Made by a program: the position numbers and the translations under genes | Part shown: piece after piece, positions 52,791 to 64,000 of the stretch | Position numbering within the stretch: the first letter of the stretch is position 1 | How the letters are laid out: each line of letters starts with the position of its first letter | From: Closterium sp. NIES-65 | Taxonomy: Eukaryota; Streptophyta; Zygnematophyceae; Desmidiales; Closteriaceae | Assembly (NCBI GenBank): GCA_948144175.1 | Contig: CANXME010002016.1 | Span: 77,501 to 141,500, forward strand | Reading direction: 5' to 3' | DNA: 64,000 bases | Notes under the pieces: generated by a model | Database searches by the model: none | The model's input: only the letters and a program-made list of their open reading frames with translations | What the model was told of the DNA's origin: nothing

Positions 52791-54300
52791 GAGGGTGGGG
52801 CGTCTCAGCAGCTAATGCAGAGTCTGGTATGGGGCTTGGTTATGGTGTTTGAGTTGTGTGTAGAGTCAAGGAGCCGCTACCTGCTGCTACCTGCTGCTGG
52901 GTTTGATTGTTTTTGCCTCAATTCGCCGATGCGGCACATGCCTAATGTGCTTGATCAGTAGAAACTGCTGCGATGTGATTGGCCAATTAAACAAGACGGG
53001 GAGAGGGGTGGGTGGAGGAGGGGAGGAGGTGTGGGAAGGAGGTTATTCGGGCTTGTGCTGGCTGGTAAATAGCTTTGACAGACATCCGTGTTCGTGGAGG
53101 CACCAGCTGGAGCAGCAACAGTGGCAGCTGCGGCACAACGATGAGCTGGTTGGTCTGGCAGTGTTTGGAAAAGAATGTGGGATGGTACTACCAGGTTGGA
53201 AATCAGCCAGCCACACATGGATTGGTGCATTTTGACTGTCACATGAACTGATTTTTACCTACACGAATAAAGCCTAAAGAGGTTTGATGATCTAGAATAC
53301 ATCTAGCAGGTAGACTGGACAAGAAACAGGCTGAACAGATTGGGGTGTTACGGTACCTTGGGGATGGTAGTGGGTGTTAATCAGTTGCTTTTGTTTTAGT
53401 TTTATGCTAACAATCTACACCAGACCCATATTCGTGAAACAGATAGTGACGTGGAACATCTACATGTCGGCTCGTCGACGTGGTGGCAGCCAGGGCTTGC
53501 GCGTCTCCGTTTCGCTTGATTCCCGTGCCTAAGCCAGGCTCCTCGAGAATTTCAGCCACACAAGACGCTCTCGGGAGAAGCAACTGCTGCCCGTGCGTAA
53601 TCCATGAAATTCGTCGACCAATCGGATGCCCACTAGCTTCACTTGCTGGCCTTCGCTGACCGCGGCGGTCATGCTGGGATATTCAAGTTGCCACGCGGCG
53701 TAGGCTGACAAGCGGTTCCGCAATTTTCCTAGGAGGACGGAGGGGACTGGTTGAGCTATGCCATGTCGACCTTCAGGAATTTGCTAGCGCAGGCATTTGG
53801 GCACCACTGATGCTTGATCAAAAGCCGCAACTGGGCAGCCCGAAGCGTGCTACTAGAGTGAGCGAAGGTATGTTTGAATCGAAACCTGCCCCAGAAAGTA
53901 ATCTCGAGGCCACGTCCTCCTCTGAGACTCGTCGCTTCCCCTTACCCCATCTGCTTCCCGTTTTTCCCATCACGCTTTCCTAAATATCGAAACCCATCCG
54001 TCACAATCCTTCTTTTCTAGTTTCCGTGCCTCGACTGTCGAGGTTTCTGCCAGTAACTCTTTCAGCTCAAGCTCCGTCCTTGTGCTCCGCATCCTCGGAG
54101 CTTACCTTACGCGGTATCAGTGAAAGAATTAGTTTGCAGAGAGGAGTTTCTGTGTGCTTCTAAACACCTGCCGGTGTTTACACACTCCGAAAGTTTGTCA
54201 ATCGGGCTTCGCAAAAGAGGCTGTGCTGAAACCTTCTAGTGAAAGGTTCACCGTGGCTTCACGCCAATATATTCTCCTCCACCGTCGCAGCCGCGCAGCG
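52791..54300. other. Intergenic upstream of RH3
   Basis: No supported gene. Frames are short and unlike proteins. The last few hundred bases should hold the RH3 promoter and 5' UTR. Confidence 0.6.
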
Positions 54301-57300
54301 ATGGCAGTCGCCTCATCCGCTGCGACTACGACGGCGATCGCTTCACGGGGAGCGTCCGTCGCATCACGGGGCCTTTCCCGCGCCGCCACCTCCATAGAAG
54401 CCACTCAGGCAGCCCTGCTGGCCGCAAACAACGCCGCTACTCACGGCGCGCACGCTTCGGGCTCTTTCACCTGCCTGCAATGGTCGTCGACTCTCAGAAG
54501 CCAATCGCAACGGGCAAGTCCCTTCTCTAGTTCATCTTTCTTCTCAGGCGGTCTTTCTCGGGACTCGTTGTTATCATCGCACCCAAGCGGAGCTGCGACG
54601 CGTCTCGCGTCTACCTTTTCCGCGCACGCGTCTTCTTCCGACTCCTCCGCGAGCGCAAGCCCTATCGGTTCCGCCTCTGCCCCCCGCTCCGCTGTCGCTG
54701 GCGCAACTCCCGCCGTCCGCCAGGGTGCAGTGCTGCCGACATCGGAGTACACTCTTGATGAGTCTTCTGAATCCTCGTCGTCCGATTCCGAATCCGACGG
54801 CTCTGGTTCACGCGCGCTTGAGGCGCTGTACCAGGCCCGCGCCAAGAGCGGATCATCTGCGGGTTCAGGGGTTGGGCGGGAGTTTCCTCGGGGTTTAACA
54901 TCCGATTCGGAAGCGGAGGTTTTTGATAGCGAGGATGAGGGGAGCAGCGACGAGGAGGGAGAGGTGGTGCTGGTTGACGTGTCCGATACTGACGTGGACA
55001 GGGATGAGCTAGCGATCGAGAGCCTCGGCCTCGCGACAATTCTTGAGCAGTCGCTGCTGAAGCGAGGAATCGCACGGCTCTTCCCCATTCAGGTATGACC
55101 TAAAGATCAGTCTGGGCATTCATCTTGATCCAGTTGGATCGTTTTCATTCGTAGTATGCCCGTTGTTTGTCCGCCTTTCATGCAATCGCGGCTGAGGGTT
55201 TGACGGGTTTTGAGTATGAGTTCCGTGCTCCGGTAATCGCATCACGTGGTGCTTGCGCCATCATTAGAGGGGCGCAACATCACTGCGCGTGTCCAGTTGA
55301 CTCTACCCTGTAACCTCTCTCATCCCTCCCACTCTTCCCGCTCTTCCACCTTACCTCGTCCCAAACCCTTCCCCTTATGCTCCGCCAATGGCAGCACGCG
55401 GTGCTGGCTCCGTCGATGGAGGGGCGCGACATCATCGCGCGCGCCAAGACGGGCACGGGGAAGACGTTGGCGTTCGGCATTCCCATCCTGGAGCGCATCA
55501 CGCGCGAGATCGAGGAGAACAACGGCAGGTGCGTGGCTTGAAAGTGTTAGCTGTTAGCTGTCTGAATGTGCGTTGTGAGTTTTTTTTTTGTTATGTTTTT
55601 TGTTTTTGTTTTTGTGTGTTTGTAACCTAGATTTGATTTTTTTCCTACTTGTTTTGGTTTCCTTTTCTGCCCTCTGTCCCAAGATGGCCGTCTCCGTCAT
55701 AAGGCGGCTCACTAGTGCAGTCAGTGGATGAAACAGCGTGTGTTTACGTACTTGATTGGTTAAGAACTTTAGAAAGACGAAGAAGTTCACGTTTCATGTC
55801 TATTCGTTACAAAGATTCAGATCGGTTTAGATCGAAACGAACGTGTTGCCGGCTGATGAAAAAAACACCTCAGTTATGCAGAGTCACCAAAGATTGAGTC
55901 AAAGATGACTATCATCCCCTCCTCTCCTCGCGCACTCCTTTTCCAGCCTATCACTAACCCATGCTCCCTTCTTACCCCTCTCCCTCCCCCCTCTCTCCCG
56001 CTTCCCCTTTCCCCCCCAACCCCCCTCATCCCGTTCCGCACCCACAGGCGCCCGTTCCGCGCGCCCCGCTGCCTGGTCCTCGCGCCGACGCGCGAGCTAG
56101 CCAAGCAGGTGGAGCGCGAGTTCTGCGAGTCCGCGCCGAACCTCTCCACGGCGTGCGTGTACGGCGGCGTCTCAATCGAAGCGCAGATGCGCCAGCTCAA
56201 GCGCGGCGTCGACGTGGTCGTGGGCACGCCCGGGCGCCTGATCGACCTGATCGAGCGCGGCACGCTGAGCCTGCAGGAGATCCAGTTCATGGTGCTGGAC
56301 GAGGCGGATCAGATGCTGGCCGTTGGATTCGAGGAGGATGTGGAGCGGATCATGGAGAACTTGCCGGAAGGCGGGCGCATTCAGATGAGCCTGTTCTCGG
56401 CGACCATGCCGTCTTGGGTCAAGAAGCTCAGCCGGAAGTACCTAACCAGCCCGCTTACAATCGACCTGGTGGGTTGAGCTGTGCAATTCCTGTGTTTGAG
56501 GGGGTTGAGGTCGGTTCCCTTGGTAGGGGTCGTGTAGGCGGGCGCATTCAGATTAGCCTGTTCTCGGCGACCATGCCTTCTTGGGTTAAGAAGCTCAGCC
56601 GCAAGTACCACACCAGCCCGCTCACCATCGATTTGGTGAGCTGTTCTGTGCGGTGGGAGGGGGTTATAGTCGGTGGAGGGGGTCGTGGGTCAAGAAACTC
56701 AGCCGGAAGTATCTCACCAGCCCGCTCACCATCGACCCGATGGGCCCCCTCTCCCTCCTTCTCCTCCTCTTCCGTAGCAGTGTGAGGGAGTGAGTGAGGC
56801 AGAGTGAGGGAGTGAGTGAGGGAGATTCAGTTTATGGTGCTGGACGAGGCGGATCAGATGCTGGCGGTGGGGTTCGAGGAGGATGAGGAGGATGAAGGGG
56901 ATGAGGGGGAGGATGAGGAGGAGAGGGTGAGGAGGGTGAGGAGGACGGGGAGGACGAGGAGAGGGCATTCGCCTGCTGTGCGTGTTCGCCCTCTTTGCGT
57001 TGGGGGCCACTGCTTACCCCGTTACTCACCCTCCCTTCTCCCCTAACCGACTCCCCTTCCCACATACCCACAGGTGGGCGAGCAGGAGGAGAAGCTCGCG
57101 GAGGGCATTCTCCTGCTGTGCGTGCGCAGGTCTACTGCTCGCCCCGCCCCTCACCGTCCATTCCCCCACCTTCCCCCTCTCTGTATGTGCCTCGCAGGTG
57201 GGCGAGCAGGAGGAGAAGCTCGCGGAGGGCATTCGCCTGCTGTGCGTGCGCGCGCCCAATGCATCCAAGCGCTCCATTCTCGTCGACCTCATCACGGTAC

Positions 57301-60300
57301 GTGTTCGTGAGGAGTGCAAAGCGGTTGGCTACGGTTTTGGGCACAGTCAAAGGGAGAGCCTTATGCCTGCTGTGCGTGCGCGCGCCCAACGCATCCAAGC
57401 GCTCCATTCTCGTTGACCGCATCACGGTATGCGGTAGTGAGGAGTGCAGAGCGGTTGGATATGGTGTTGGGCACAGCCAAAGGGGGAGTTAGTCGAAGGG
57501 GAAGTTTGTCAAAGAGAGAGTTCGTCTCAGTGCCTGACATAACGTTATCAAAGGTTATGTCTGCTGTGCGGGGATGCCTGACATAGCGCTCCATTCCATA
57601 TTTGCTTATCTACCCTCCTTAATTACTCCCTTTACCCAGGTCCATGCTCTGGGTGGCAAGACCATCGTCTTTACTCAGACCAAGAAGGACGCGGACGAGG
57701 TGGCCATGGCGCTGCTGGTGACACCCCCATATCCTCCCCTTCTCCCCCCTCCCCCACACACCGCCAGGTCCACGCTATGGGTGGCAAGACAATTGTCTTC
57801 ACGCAAACCAAGAAGGACGCGGACGAGGTCGCCATGGCGCTGGGTCGCTCGGTGGGCTGTGAGGCGCTGCACGGGGACATCCCCCAGCAGCAGAGGGAGC
57901 GCACGCTGCAGGCGTTCAGGGACGGACGATTCGTGGTGCTGGTGGCGACTGATGTGGCGGCGAGAGGGCTTGATATCCCCAACGTCGACCTGGTGAGTTG
58001 GAGAGGGAGGGGAATGGGGGGAAAGGGATGATGCCGTGGGTCGTTCGGTGGGCTGTGAGGCCCTTCACGGGGAGACATTTCCCAGCAGCAGAGGGAGCGC
58101 ACCCTGCAGGCGTTCAGGGACGGGCGATTCGTGGTGCTCGTGGCCACTGATGTGGCTGCCAGAGGGCCCGATGTCCCTACCGTTGACCTCGTGAGTTGAA
58201 AGGGGGTATGGGGGCACGGGAGAAAGGGGGGAACAGGGGGAATGCACTGGGTCGCTCGGTGGGCTGTGAGGTGCTGCACGGGGACATCCCCCAGCAGCAG
58301 AGGGAGTGCACGCTGCAGGCGTTCAGAGACGGCCTCATGCTCGTGGTGCTCGTGGCGACTGATGTGGCTGCCAGAGGGCCCGATGTCCCTACTGTTGACC
58401 TCGTGAGTGTGGGCGGTTTTCTGACCTGACAAAGGACAGTGCTTGCTTGTCTATGAACCGTAGAGGTTCCTAGAGGAAGAAACCATGGTTAGTGAGCTTC
58501 AAGGAAGGAGGTGATACTCTGGACAGAACTCCATTTATAAGGACAAAGCTCCATGTGGATATTAAGTGTCCAAGCCACCAAAAATAATATGTGGACAAAG
58601 CTCCATGTGGCTTGGAACTGTTTTCATTCTTGTTCTCCCGCTCCCTCCTCCCCCCTCCATACCTGTGTAGCCGCACATAAGTGTCTGCGGCTCGGAATTG
58701 TTGTCATTTGTGTTCTCCCGCTCCCTCGTCCCCCCTCCCTCGTCCCCCCTCCCTGCCTATGAGATTTCCAACGACCTTGAGACATCTGTGCATCAGTGAA
58801 CTTAGACTTCCACTCACTCCCCCCCACCCACGCTCCAACACCCGTTCATTCCCCCTGTGCTTTCTTCCCGGCCAGGTGATTCACTACGAGATCCCCAACG
58901 ACCCTGAGACGTTTGTGCATCGGTCGGGGCGAACGGGGCGAGCTGGCAAGACTGGATGCACCATCCTCATGTACACTGACTCGCAGGTGTGTGATGCTAA
59001 CCGATGTGACTATGGCGTGTGCTTGTAAAGTTGCACCATCCTCATGTATACGGACTCGCAGGTGAGGTTGATTGTGTGATTGTGAAAGGTGGGACTGTGT
59101 ATGTAAGGAGTTTAGTGGACTCATAAGCCTTGGTGCACCGAACGGGGCGAGCGGGCAAGACCGGGAGCACCATCCTCCTCATGTACACGGATGTGACTAC
59201 ATTAGATGTTATGCACCACACCTGTGGACATGCAAGTTTGGAGGTCGCAAGTTTGAGAAGGCCTCCCCGCCCCACCCGGACGACGTGCTCCAAGCCTCTG
59301 CCAACCAGTCCGCCGCACTCATCTTCCCATGCCCCTCTCTCCCTCCTCTTCCCCCTTCCTTCCCCCAACCAGCTCCGGTCCCTGCGCATGATAGAGCGGG
59401 ACATCGGCTGCAAGTTTGAGAAGGCCTCCCCGCCCCACCCCGACGATGTCCTTCAAGCCTCGGCCAACCAATCCGCTGCCCTCATCAACCGGGTCCACCC
59501 TGAACTCGCGGAGTCCTTCCTGGAAACTGCCGAGAAGCTTCTCGAGGAGCGCGGCCCGATAGCGCTAGCTGCCGCGATCGCCCACCTGAGCGGGTTCAGC
59601 CAGCCGCCCGCCGCCCGGTCGCTGCTGACGCACGAGGAGGGGTATGTGACTGTGCGCGTGATCCGCACGGCCAAGAGCCGCAACGGCCCGCTCATCTCCC
59701 CACGCGCGGTCATGGGGACTCTCGGGGAGATCTGCCGCCGCGCTGCTGATAATGTTGGGAAGATCAAGATCCTGGGCGAGCGAGATGTGAGTGGGCTGGT
59801 TTTGGCGGGACTGGGGGATGGGGATGGATGGGTCATGAGTGGGTGGGGAGGGAGTCATGTGTTGCCGGGCGGTGGACAATGTCGGGAAGATCAAGATCCT
59901 GGGCGAGCGAGATGTGAGTGCGTGGATTTAGAAGGACGGGGGATGGGGAGTGGTGTTTGACTTGCCAGACAATGCGGTCAAAGATCTGCCCAGTTTCAAG
60001 ATTTTTGTCGCAAGCTTGCTCTCTCTCCCCCTCGTTCCCTCTCTCTAATCCCCTCTTTCTCCCTCTCTGTCACGCCCTCCCTCCTTTCAGGTGGAGGGAG
60101 CCGTGTTTGACCTGCCAGAGGACGTGGCAAAGGAGTTGCTGAGCCTTAAGATTGACAACGGCGACGTCTTTGACATCCCGCGCCAGGTGGGTGCGCGGTT
60201 CTGCTTTGTCTTAAAGAGCATTTGTGTTGATAGCTTATGTTGATAATAAATATGTCTGATATCTTATATTAGAAAACAAGGTGTGTGCGTCCCCCCGTCA

Positions 60301-61521
60301 GCTGCCCATGCTGGTACATGTTGACGCTCGTGGTGGCAGTGACAGGGATGTATCACTAGAAAATGCCGAGGCTGATTTCCCCCCTTCCCTCTGCCTTCAT
60401 ATTTTCGCGCCCATCCCATGTGCCTCTCAGCTGCCCACGCTGGTGGGTGATGATGTGCGGGGCGGAGGCAGGGACAGGGACAACTACGGGCGGTTTGGAT
60501 AGAAGGGGACACCTGTACTCATGCTTTTACATCCCCATCTCCCATCCTATGTGCCCTCTGCTCCTCCTCTTCCCACATTGGTGGATGATGATGTTCACAG
60601 CGGCAGGGACAGGGACAACTACAGGTGGTCTGGGTAGAAGTGGACACCTGAACTCATGCTTCTGTTCCATTCTCCCCTGCGCGGTGCTGTCTGTTTGCCT
60701 TGCCCATCCCTCCCATGTGCCTCTCAGCTGCCCACGCTGGTGGATGATGATGTGCGAGGAGGCAGGGACAGGGACAATTACGGGCGGTTCGGAGCCAGGG
60801 GAGGGGACAGGGGGAGGGGCGGAGGCGACAGGTACTCTCGCGGAGGGGACAGGGACAGGGGAGGAAGAGGAGGCGACCGTGACAGGGGTTTCAGGCGCGA
60901 TGACGGCGGCAGGAGAGAGAGGTAAGTGGTGTGATTTTATGGTATGTTGAAGTATGCTATAAGGGAAGCGGTTGAAAGGGACAGCTTCTCGTGTGCTGGG
61001 GTCAGGGAGAAAGGGAGGCGGGGCGACCATGGCAGGGGGTGCCACAATATTGTGTTTGCCTGTTCCATTTCTCCTGCTTGCACCTCTTCATACTCCTCTC
61101 CATGTGCATTTGCCACCAAACCAAATTGATACCTCACGTGTCTCATATCCGCGTCCTTTTCCCTCTACTCTTTCTTCTCTCTCTCTCTCTCCTCCATATC
61201 AGGTCTGGCAGCTGGGGTGACGTGGGTGACAGGCGCAGTAGCGGCGGCAGCAGGTTCGGTGGAGATCGCGACCGATTCTCCTCCCGGGATCGCCGCCCGG
61301 CTGGCGGAGGGTTGGTCAACCGCCGCAATTTCACCTCTGATGCGTGGGAGAGTGAGGACAGTGATGGATACTACACCCCATCCCCCTTGGAGCGCACGCG
61401 CAGCGCACCCGGCGGGTCGTATGGTCGCGGGGGTGCGGGAGGAGGGTTTTCAGGGGTTTGCTTCTTGTGCAAGCAACCTGGGCACAGGGCGGCAGACTGT
61501 CCTGTGGTGGCTGGCCGGTAG
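54301..61521 (+). CDS. RH3: DEAD-box RNA helicase RH3-like, probably plastid, 10 exons
   Basis: ATP-dependent RNA helicase; in land plants RH3 acts in chloroplast group II intron splicing and 50S ribosome assembly. Proposed join: 54301-55092, 55395-55528, 56048-56468, 57198-57296, 57768-57992, 58876-58986, 59373-59786, 60091-60186, 60728-60921, 61203-61521; 934 residues, all phases agree, GT-AG. Residues 1-100 are Ala/Ser/Arg-rich like a transit peptide, then an acidic Ser-rich part. Motifs: FPIQ at the end of exon 1, AKTGTGKT (281-288), PTRELA, TPGR, DEAD (393-396), SAT (426-428), [31 protein letters not shown] (572-581). A GUCT domain spans about 640-740 ([20 protein letters not shown]), then an RGG-rich tail and a CCHC knuckle at 915-928 ([14 protein letters not shown]). 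[12 protein letters not shown] and the GUCT-knuckle order separate RH3 from mitochondrial RH9/53. ATG 54301 is the first in frame. Confidence 0.94.
56540..56895 (+). repeat. Three downstream copies of RH3 exon 3 parts
   Basis: 56540-56636 and 56681-56740 repeat the exon end ([24 protein letters not shown]), the first with a GTGAG donor. 56820-56890 repeats the middle, including DEAD. Confidence 0.92.
56950..57129 (+). repeat. Upstream copies of RH3 exon 4
   Basis: A fragment near 56960-56990 and a copy at 57074-57129 with a CCACAG acceptor encoding [18 protein letters not shown]. The intact exon is at 57198. Confidence 0.9.
57364..57426 (+). repeat. Downstream copy of the RH3 exon 4 end
   Basis: Repeats [19 protein letters not shown] and keeps a GTATG donor. 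Confidence 0.92.
57641..57716 (+). repeat. Upstream 5' copy of RH3 exon 5
   Basis: Acceptor CCCAG, then [20 protein letters not shown] and VAMAL, then divergence. The intact exon starts at 57768. Confidence 0.93.
58034..58405 (+). repeat. Two downstream copies of RH3 exon 5
   Basis: 58034-58192 and 58243-58405 repeat GRSVGCE.LHGD through the exon end and keep GTGAG donors. Both read PDVPTVDL for LDIPNVDL; the first has an internal frameshift. Confidence 0.92.
58755..58803 (+). repeat. Upstream fragment of RH3 exon 6
   Basis: Worn copy of [13 protein letters not shown]. The intact exon starts at 58876. Confidence 0.85.
59030..59200 (+). repeat. Two downstream fragments of RH3 exon 6
   Basis: 59030-59061 repeats [10 protein letters not shown] with a GTGAG donor. 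59130-59200 repeats [20 protein letters not shown]. Confidence 0.9.
59240..59328 (+). repeat. Upstream fragment of RH3 exon 7
   Basis: Repeats [20 protein letters not shown] and the codons following, before the intact exon at 59373. Confidence 0.92.
59866..60005 (+). repeat. Copy of the RH3 exon 7 end and worn copy of the exon 8 start
   Basis: 59866-59913 repeats [13 protein letters not shown] with its GTGAG donor. 59950-60005 is a diverged [16 protein letters not shown] fragment. Confidence 0.88.
60299..60640 (+). repeat. Three upstream 5' copies of RH3 exon 9
   Basis: Copies near 60301, 60430 and 60573 repeat [12 protein letters not shown] and RDRDNYGRF with changes, the first two after a CAG acceptor. 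The intact exon starts at 60728. Confidence 0.92.
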
Positions 61522-61782
61522 AGATGCTGGTGCCTTGGTTACTGAGTTTTAATTTACTGTTGGGCCTGGAAATTTGAACTGCTAGGTTGCACTGGGCAGA
61601 GGGTGGGAAGGGAAAATGGTTCTGTTGTGAGACTTAGTGCAATGGTTGAATAACTGACAAAGTACTGCCGCACACTTGGAAGTTTAGACTTGGAACATTT
61701 GATGTACGCATTAGCACAGGAACAGATGTGTGGACGTACCGTATACCGTATGTACCAGCACTAATACCAGCACGAGCATCAT
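61522..61782. other. RH3 3' region
   Basis: AT-richer sequence after the RH3 stop, probably 3' UTR. No gene seen. Confidence 0.6.
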
Positions 61783-62059
61783 TGTAATGCATACGAATTC
61801 ATTACTGTAGAGGCTGCTCCTAGCGAGGACGACTCCGAGCACTTCGCGTCAGTTTCAAGGTTCGGCCTACACTTCGGCCCGAACCACCCCCGAGTCGCCC
61901 CGTACCAATCGCGACACTTCCAAACCCATCCACGTCCCGAGGTCCTCGCCTACCACGGTTTCGACCCTATAAATGCATGCCTCTTTATCATTCTTGAGAT
62001 CCTGGATTCGAAATCCTTTTTATAAAGTCTTCCGCGCACTCTTAGTACATCTCATAACA
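61783..62059 (+). repeat. Probable 5' LTR of a third retroelement
   Basis: Candidate ends TGTAATG and CATAACA are inverted with one mismatch (277 bp). A TATAAAT box lies near 61968, and a primer-binding site follows two bases after the right end. The partner LTR is outside the window, so the left end is a proposal. Confidence 0.6.
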
Positions 62060-62061
62060 CC

Positions 62062-62074
62062 TGGTATCAGAGCC
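62062..62074 (+). promoter_or_regulatory. Primer-binding site of the third retroelement
   Basis: TGGTATCAGAGCC, an exact match to the plant initiator-Met tRNA site. Confidence 0.85.
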
Positions 62075-64000
62075 TAAGTTCCTAGGTTCCCCGTTGTTTA
62101 GAGTGTATTACCCCTCGGGGGGGGGACAGGGAAGGATGCCGTGGTGACAGGAGCAACGCAGTAGCCGGCCAGGAGAACGGATAGTTGCTCCTAACGGCCA
62201 TGTTTTTACGGGCGCTCCTGCTGCACCGACGGATCCTTGCCCTCGACGGTCGAGATGGACCGTGGCCTCCCTCCCCCCGGGTGGCGGACAGCTTTTGCTG
62301 TCGTCGCAGTTAATGCGTGAGTTAACAGTATTCGTTTCGGCATTTTCGGAGTTAATTTGTGTGGCAGCTGACGTCGACAGGATCTCCGTCAGTGCACGTC
62401 CGAAGATGTCGGAAGCAAGATCGTCGTGCGAGTTGCGTCGGCATGTGGTCGACAACTGCGCGCGACAATTTCGGAACGGATTGCATGCAGCACGTGGCGT
62501 CGAGCATCTTCGTCACATCGCGCATCAGTCCGTTGGAGGTCTTCGACAAGTGACGATCGTGGTCACTGTGCACGAAGATTTCGGGTAGCAGCACGTGGAA
62601 AACAACTGCTGTGCGAGCAGCCAGGCGCATGGTGATTTGCGTCAGAAAATGCAGCGGCGCGGAGTGACGGCGTGACAACTACCCGAAGAAAGCGGGGGTC
62701 TACCGTCGTTCCAGTCCGGGTGTGGCCGGTGTGGCTACAGGAGGGTGCGTCGTTGGCGTTTTCGGCAGGAGCGGCACAGTGTGGGACGGAAGTTATTTTC
62801 AAACCGCCGAAAAGTTCGGAAAAAGCCGCGTACGACTAGACTGTTTTCGTTAGGGTCACTTCTGCGCCTGCAACAAAGTCGGCCGAAATCTTCGGAGCAA
62901 CAGCAGCAGCCGACACTGTACTTCAGGCGGCACAGATTCCCCCTGATCAAGGGAAGTTGTGTCGCAGACGGGGCAGTACACCGACGAGGACAACGGTTTG
63001 CCGCAGCGACTAGACCCGCGAATTTCGCCAGGTCTACCGGCTACAATAAACGGAGTTGCGACAAATTCGGGTCTGGCGAGAGAAACGGATTCCGAGCTTC
63101 AGGAGGGGAGAAAACGACCTACTGCGACGACTTTTTGCTGAGGCCGAGATTTGCGGCTAAGCGGCGGTGGCAGAAGGAGCTCCCTACCGGCCAAAGTCTA
63201 CCAACGTTTCACATACCTCACGCCCAGAAGGCCTCGAAGGCAAGGTGTAAGTCCTATTGGCCACTGGATCCAAAGGTGGGGCCCTGTGTTTTAGCCCTGT
63301 GCTGGTTAGAAAGGCGCGGGTGACGCTGGTTCGACGGCAGGGCGTACAAGAAAATTTATGGGAGCGACACTGTCCCGGCCCCGACAAAACCGGACCATCG
63401 GCGGCAGTTACCCCGCCAAAAAAGTCGGAGCTGAAGCAGTTGGTGCAGCTGTCGGAGTTTCTCCTAATTCAACGGTCTACCCGACATGGTGTAGCGGCGA
63501 AGAAGGGGCTTTCCGAAGCTGTGGAGTTTTAAATGCGATAGACGCGGTGGGCAACGAAGCGGCCGGTCCGACTGTTTGATCCGATAAACATGACCCGGCT
63601 ACGATTGCATTCGCGCCTTCACCGAATGTCAGAAAAATTGCGGGCAACACGGAGATAAACCTCATCCGACAAAAGCGGACGCTGGGTGAACGGCGGCAAG
63701 CAAAATTGTCGGGGGGTGAAGCCAAAAACAAAAATGGAGGGAAATTTGTGGGTGCTCCAGCAGATCTCCAGAGTGAAAGGTTAAGCTCGTACACCAATCC
63801 ACCGCGAATTTCGGAGTCTATTCGGTAGACCCCCGAAAGGGTTTGATATTGTTACATGGAGGCGCGGCGAGCGGTGTATCGCCAAGGATACCTGGGATTC
63901 GCTAAGTAATTTCGACGGGTACAAAGACGGGTGAACGTCGGAGTACCAGGGTCAACGGCGGAAACGTCGGGGTTATGCGGCGGAAAATACTTCGGGACTG
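62075..64000 (+). mobile_element. Internal region of the third retroelement (partial, unrecognised)
   Basis: About 1.9 kb after the primer site. Frames such as 62745-63323 show no gag, protease or other known motif. It may be a long non-coding leader, a worn gag, or a non-autonomous element. No gene is called. Confidence 0.4.

Noticed and set aside
8952..61521. Assembly error as the source of exon copies
   Set aside because: Copies differ by substitutions, indels and changed splice sites, sit at varied spacings and have consistent polarity; collapsed or repeated reads would give near-identical copies. It cannot be fully excluded without reads.

Overview
This window is nuclear DNA of a green plant of the streptophyte line. 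Evidence: spliceosomal introns with C/T-rich acceptor tracts, a chloroplast-type DEAD-box helicase with a GUCT domain (RH3), a plant alpha-expansin, a GH16 xyloglucan-type wall enzyme, a GT34 glycosyltransferase, and plant LTR retrotransposons. Gene structure and low-complexity style fit a charophyte alga (for example Zygnematophyceae) or a bryophyte better than a seed plant. That placement is inference; no marker in the window fixes the species.

Layout. 1-0.8 kb: 3' end of an unknown gene whose terminal coding segment is repeated downstream. 1.4-7.5 kb: a young Ty1/copia element on the minus strand (430-bp LTRs, target duplication ATCGC, two in-frame stops). 8.3-11.8 kb: ribosomal protein eS10 (RPS10), 6 exons. 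12.9-21.1 kb: GT34 glycosyltransferase, 10 exons. 22.3-25.9 kb: a single-exon alpha-expansin set in a long Ser/Gln-rich and polyproline protein. 26.9-29.5 kb: a secreted GH16 enzyme with an extra N-terminal region, 5 exons. 30.3-41.8 kb: a decayed copia element with 135-bp LTRs, interrupted in RNase H by an inverted, truncated relative (37.6-41.2 kb). 42.5-48.0 kb: a young Ty3/gypsy chromovirus on the minus strand (328-bp LTRs, target duplication GTACT) with a complete -1 frameshift signal between gag and pol. 49.1-52.2 kb: a two-exon gene of unknown function. 54.3-61.5 kb: RH3, 10 exons. 61.8-64.0 kb: probable 5' LTR and primer-binding site of another retroelement running off the right edge.

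Two themes connect the cellular genes. First, GT34, expansin and GH16 are adjacent on the same strand and could all act on the xyloglucan/cellulose wall. Second, almost every multi-exon gene carries truncated, diverged copies of its own exons in the neighbouring introns. Upstream copies keep the splice acceptor and the exon start. Downstream copies keep the exon end and the donor. One intact exon sits between them, and copy spacing is usually about 120-210 bp. The pattern recurs in at least five genes and over twenty exons, and is the most unusual feature here. A related signal is a dispersed palindrome with a TTTTGAG...CTCAAAA core, present as single copies and as a 55-bp satellite.

Exon joins were worked out by hand from reading frame, GT-AG sites and family knowledge; no transcript data were available.
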